From NCBI GenBank assembly GCA_964644465.1, contig CAZXVU010000006.1, positions 1 to 35,821 on the forward strand: a DNA stretch of 35,821 nucleotides. Direction: 5' to 3'. Source of the DNA: CAZXVU01 sp964644465 (GTDB lineage Bacteria > Chlamydiota > Chlamydiia > Chlamydiales > SM23-39). This document shows positions 34,564 to 35,821 of the stretch, in pieces (the first letter of the stretch is position 1; every line of letters begins with the position of its first letter). A program made the translations under genes and the position numbers. The notes beneath the pieces were generated by a model, which saw only the letters and a list, made by a program, of their open reading frames with translations, made no database searches and was not told the origin of the DNA.

Positions 34564-34741
34564 TGCACGCGTTTGTCTAAGCAGACATTCGTGCATTTCT
34601 CTTGATTTAATTTTCAAGTTGAGTTTAACATTCGGAATGTAAACTCGAATCGCCTACAGCGTAACGGAAACTCTTCCTGTATTACAGGGTCGATTCAGTA
34701 AAAACTAAGGCGACGCTACGGAAAATCTTAGCGAAAGCTAA
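34564..34741 (+). other. Hairpin-rich non-coding stretch upstream of the porin gene
   Basis: The 249 bases between the small ORF and the porin have no gene. Four hairpins stand in series: TGCACG/CGTGCA with inner TGTCT/AGACA (34564-34595); GAGTTTA/TAAACTC with inner CATT/AATG (34621-34646); GAATCG/CGATTC (34647-34696) around CCTGT-ATT-ACAGG (34676-34688); and TTAGC-GAAA-GCTAA (34728-34741), a GNRA-type tetraloop. The first may end the upstream transcript; the others could shape a structured leader of the porin mRNA. I found no clear -35/-10 pair. Confidence 0.45.
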
Positions 34742-34773
34742 ACAACTATTTGTGCAAAATGGAGAGCAAAAAA

Positions 34774-35821
34774 ATGCTGAAATTACTGACAAAAACAATG
34801 CCATGGATGGTAGCATCGCTCCTTGTTGCTACATCCGGATTTGGCCAAAATAATGGGTGCTGCCCACGGCCTAAGCCATGCTGCCCTGAGCCAAAGCCAT
34901 GCTGTCCGACAGTATGTCCGGTTCAACTAATCCCGGCTTATAACCACCCAGCCCGCATCGACGTACGCTGCCCTTGGGATGTAGATGTATTTGCTAGCTT
35001 TATCTACTGGCAAGCTATTGAAGAAAACTTGGAATTGGGAATTGTAAACCTAACTCCTCTTAGTGCTGTCAATGTTGGCACTGCTGAAATTCAAGGCAGT
35101 GTAGTGGAAATGGATTTCAAATATAAGCCAGGCTTTAAAGTTGGAGCAGGCTTCGGATTTGATTATGATGATTGGGATGTACAAGCGCAATATACTTGGT
35201 TCCGTTCACATACACATACTAGCACAGAAGCAACAGCTGGCGGAGCCAACATTCTCGAAATGTGGGGACATCCTCGCGAAGTAGAAAGAAATGGCTACAA
35301 TTTTGCAAGCGGCCATTGGAAACTGAGAATGGACATCGTCGATTTGAATTTAGGACGTTGGTACTATGTAGGTAAAATGTTGACTTTCCGACCATATTTC
35401 GGAGGCCGTGCAGCTTGGATCCGTCAATCATATGCAGCAAACTTTGTAAATAGTGGTTTAGGTGCAATTAATTCTGGTGGAGGTTCAACAGGATTTATTA
35501 CCGATCAGTCAATGACCCAAAAATCTACTTCTTGGGCAGTTGGTACTGAAGCTGGTTTAGACACAAACTGGATTATGGGCTATGGTTTCAGAATGTACGG
35601 AAATGGAATGATGGACATTCTGTTCACCCGCTACAATAAAGCTTCCTTTGCTGAAAACATAGATGGTGTTAACCTCAACATTTCTGAAAGAAAAGTTAAT
35701 ACTCTCAGAACTCACCTTGATATGGAATTAGGATTCGGATGGGGAACATATATTGATTGCAACAATTGGTATCTGGACTTTTCAGCTGGTTATGGCTTCC
35801 AAGTGTTCTTTGATCAGAACA
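34774..35821 (+). CDS. MOMP-like outer-membrane porin, N-terminal part (3' truncated by window edge)
   Basis: Open for 349 codons to the end of the window without a stop. A signal peptide (MLKLLTKTMPWMVASLLVAT, cleavage near SGFGQ) is followed by a cysteine/proline-rich segment CCPRPKPCCPEPKPCCP (29-45), seven Cys in 20 residues, and then a beta-barrel of alternating strands: WDVDVFASFIYWQAIEENLE, GFKVGAGFGFDYDDWDVQAQ, YTWFRS, LTFRPYFGGRAAWIRQSY. This is the style of the chlamydial major outer membrane protein (MOMP) and its multi-copy relatives in Waddlia and other environmental chlamydiae, whose Cys residues cross-link the outer envelope. GGAGAG lies 7 bases upstream of the ATG. Not called ompA because such proteins come in families in these organisms. 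Confidence 0.83.
   Translation, partial: MLKLLTKTMPWMVASLLVATSGFGQNNGCCPRPKPCCPEPKPCCPTVCPVQLIPAYNHPARIDVRCPWDVDVFASFIYWQAIEENLELGIVNLTPLSAVNVGTAEIQGSVVEMDFKYKPGFKVGAGFGFDYDDWDVQAQYTWFRSHTHTSTEATAGGANILEMWGHPREVERNGYNFASGHWKLRMDIVDLNLGRWYYVGKMLTFRPYFGGRAAWIRQSYAANFVNSGLGAINSGGGSTGFITDQSMTQKSTSWAVGTEAGLDTNWIMGYGFRMYGNGMMDILFTRYNKASFAENIDGVNLNISERKVNTLRTHLDMELGFGWGTYIDCNNWYLDFSAGYGFQVFFDQN

Noticed and set aside
35219..35467. 82-codon minus-strand ORF inside the porin gene
   Set aside because: It is a shadow of the porin coding frame, without ribosome site or recognisable features.

Overview
The window looks like a draft contig from an environmental member of the Chlamydiota, of the Parachlamydia/Waddlia/Criblamydia kind rather than Chlamydiaceae proper. 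The evidence is a giant GreA with a long N-terminal extension, a double-domain ThyX, tandem TyrP-type permeases, a cysteine/proline-rich MOMP-like porin at the right edge, and gene order that matches, as far as I remember it, parts of the Chlamydia trachomatis map (thyX-hemB-greA; dus-yggT-three hypotheticals-ygfA). A run of 100 N inside uvrB shows that this is a scaffold.

Positions 1-11.7 kb form a surface-polysaccharide locus. On the plus strand lie a truncated GT4 glycosyltransferase, manC (GDP-mannose synthesis) and an FkbM-type methyltransferase. A GDP-L-fucose synthase-like gene lies on the minus strand, followed by a plus-strand GT2 glycosyltransferase. A tight minus-strand operon then runs from a good promoter near 9.8 kb: nucleotide-sugar dehydrogenase, GDP-mannose 3,5-epimerase-like enzyme, glycosyltransferase, wzm-like permease, wzt-like ATPase. 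A second, longer glycosyltransferase-like gene faces it on the plus strand. Between the divergent genes sits a 228-bp palindromic element with imperfect terminal inverted repeats. Together these genes could make activated mannose, galactose/gulose-type, fucose and uronic acid donors, assemble a glycan and export it by an ABC transporter. The GDP-mannose 4,6-dehydratase needed for fucose is not in the window.

Positions 11.7-18.8 kb, minus strand, hold thyX, tyrP, tyrP, uvrB (with the gap) and a secreted eukaryote-like protein tyrosine phosphatase, in that transcription order. Overlaps and short gaps suggest that at least thyX to uvrB is one operon.

Positions 18.9-25.7 kb hold hemB and, converging on it, a YjbH/GfcD-like outer-membrane protein gene. 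They are followed on the plus strand by greA, rdgB (its start codon lies in the loop of a 10-bp GC-rich hairpin) and a YacP/NYN nuclease-like gene. Positions 25.7-27.3 kb are a minus-strand operon yggT-dusB-acyP coupled by ATGA overlaps.

Positions 27.4-31.4 kb are a plus-strand run: a membrane-anchored actin-fold protein resembling PilM/GspL, a single-pass membrane protein, a MORN/YwqK-repeat lipoprotein and 5-formyltetrahydrofolate cyclo-ligase. After it come a minus-strand peptide-binding lipoprotein (OppA family) joined directly to a small secreted cysteine-containing protein, a plus-strand NlpC/P60 peptidase, a doubtful 64-codon ORF, a hairpin-rich non-coding stretch and the 5' part of the MOMP-like porin gene. 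I saw no tRNA, rRNA, CRISPR array or intact insertion sequence. All function calls rest on motifs read by eye; no database search was made.
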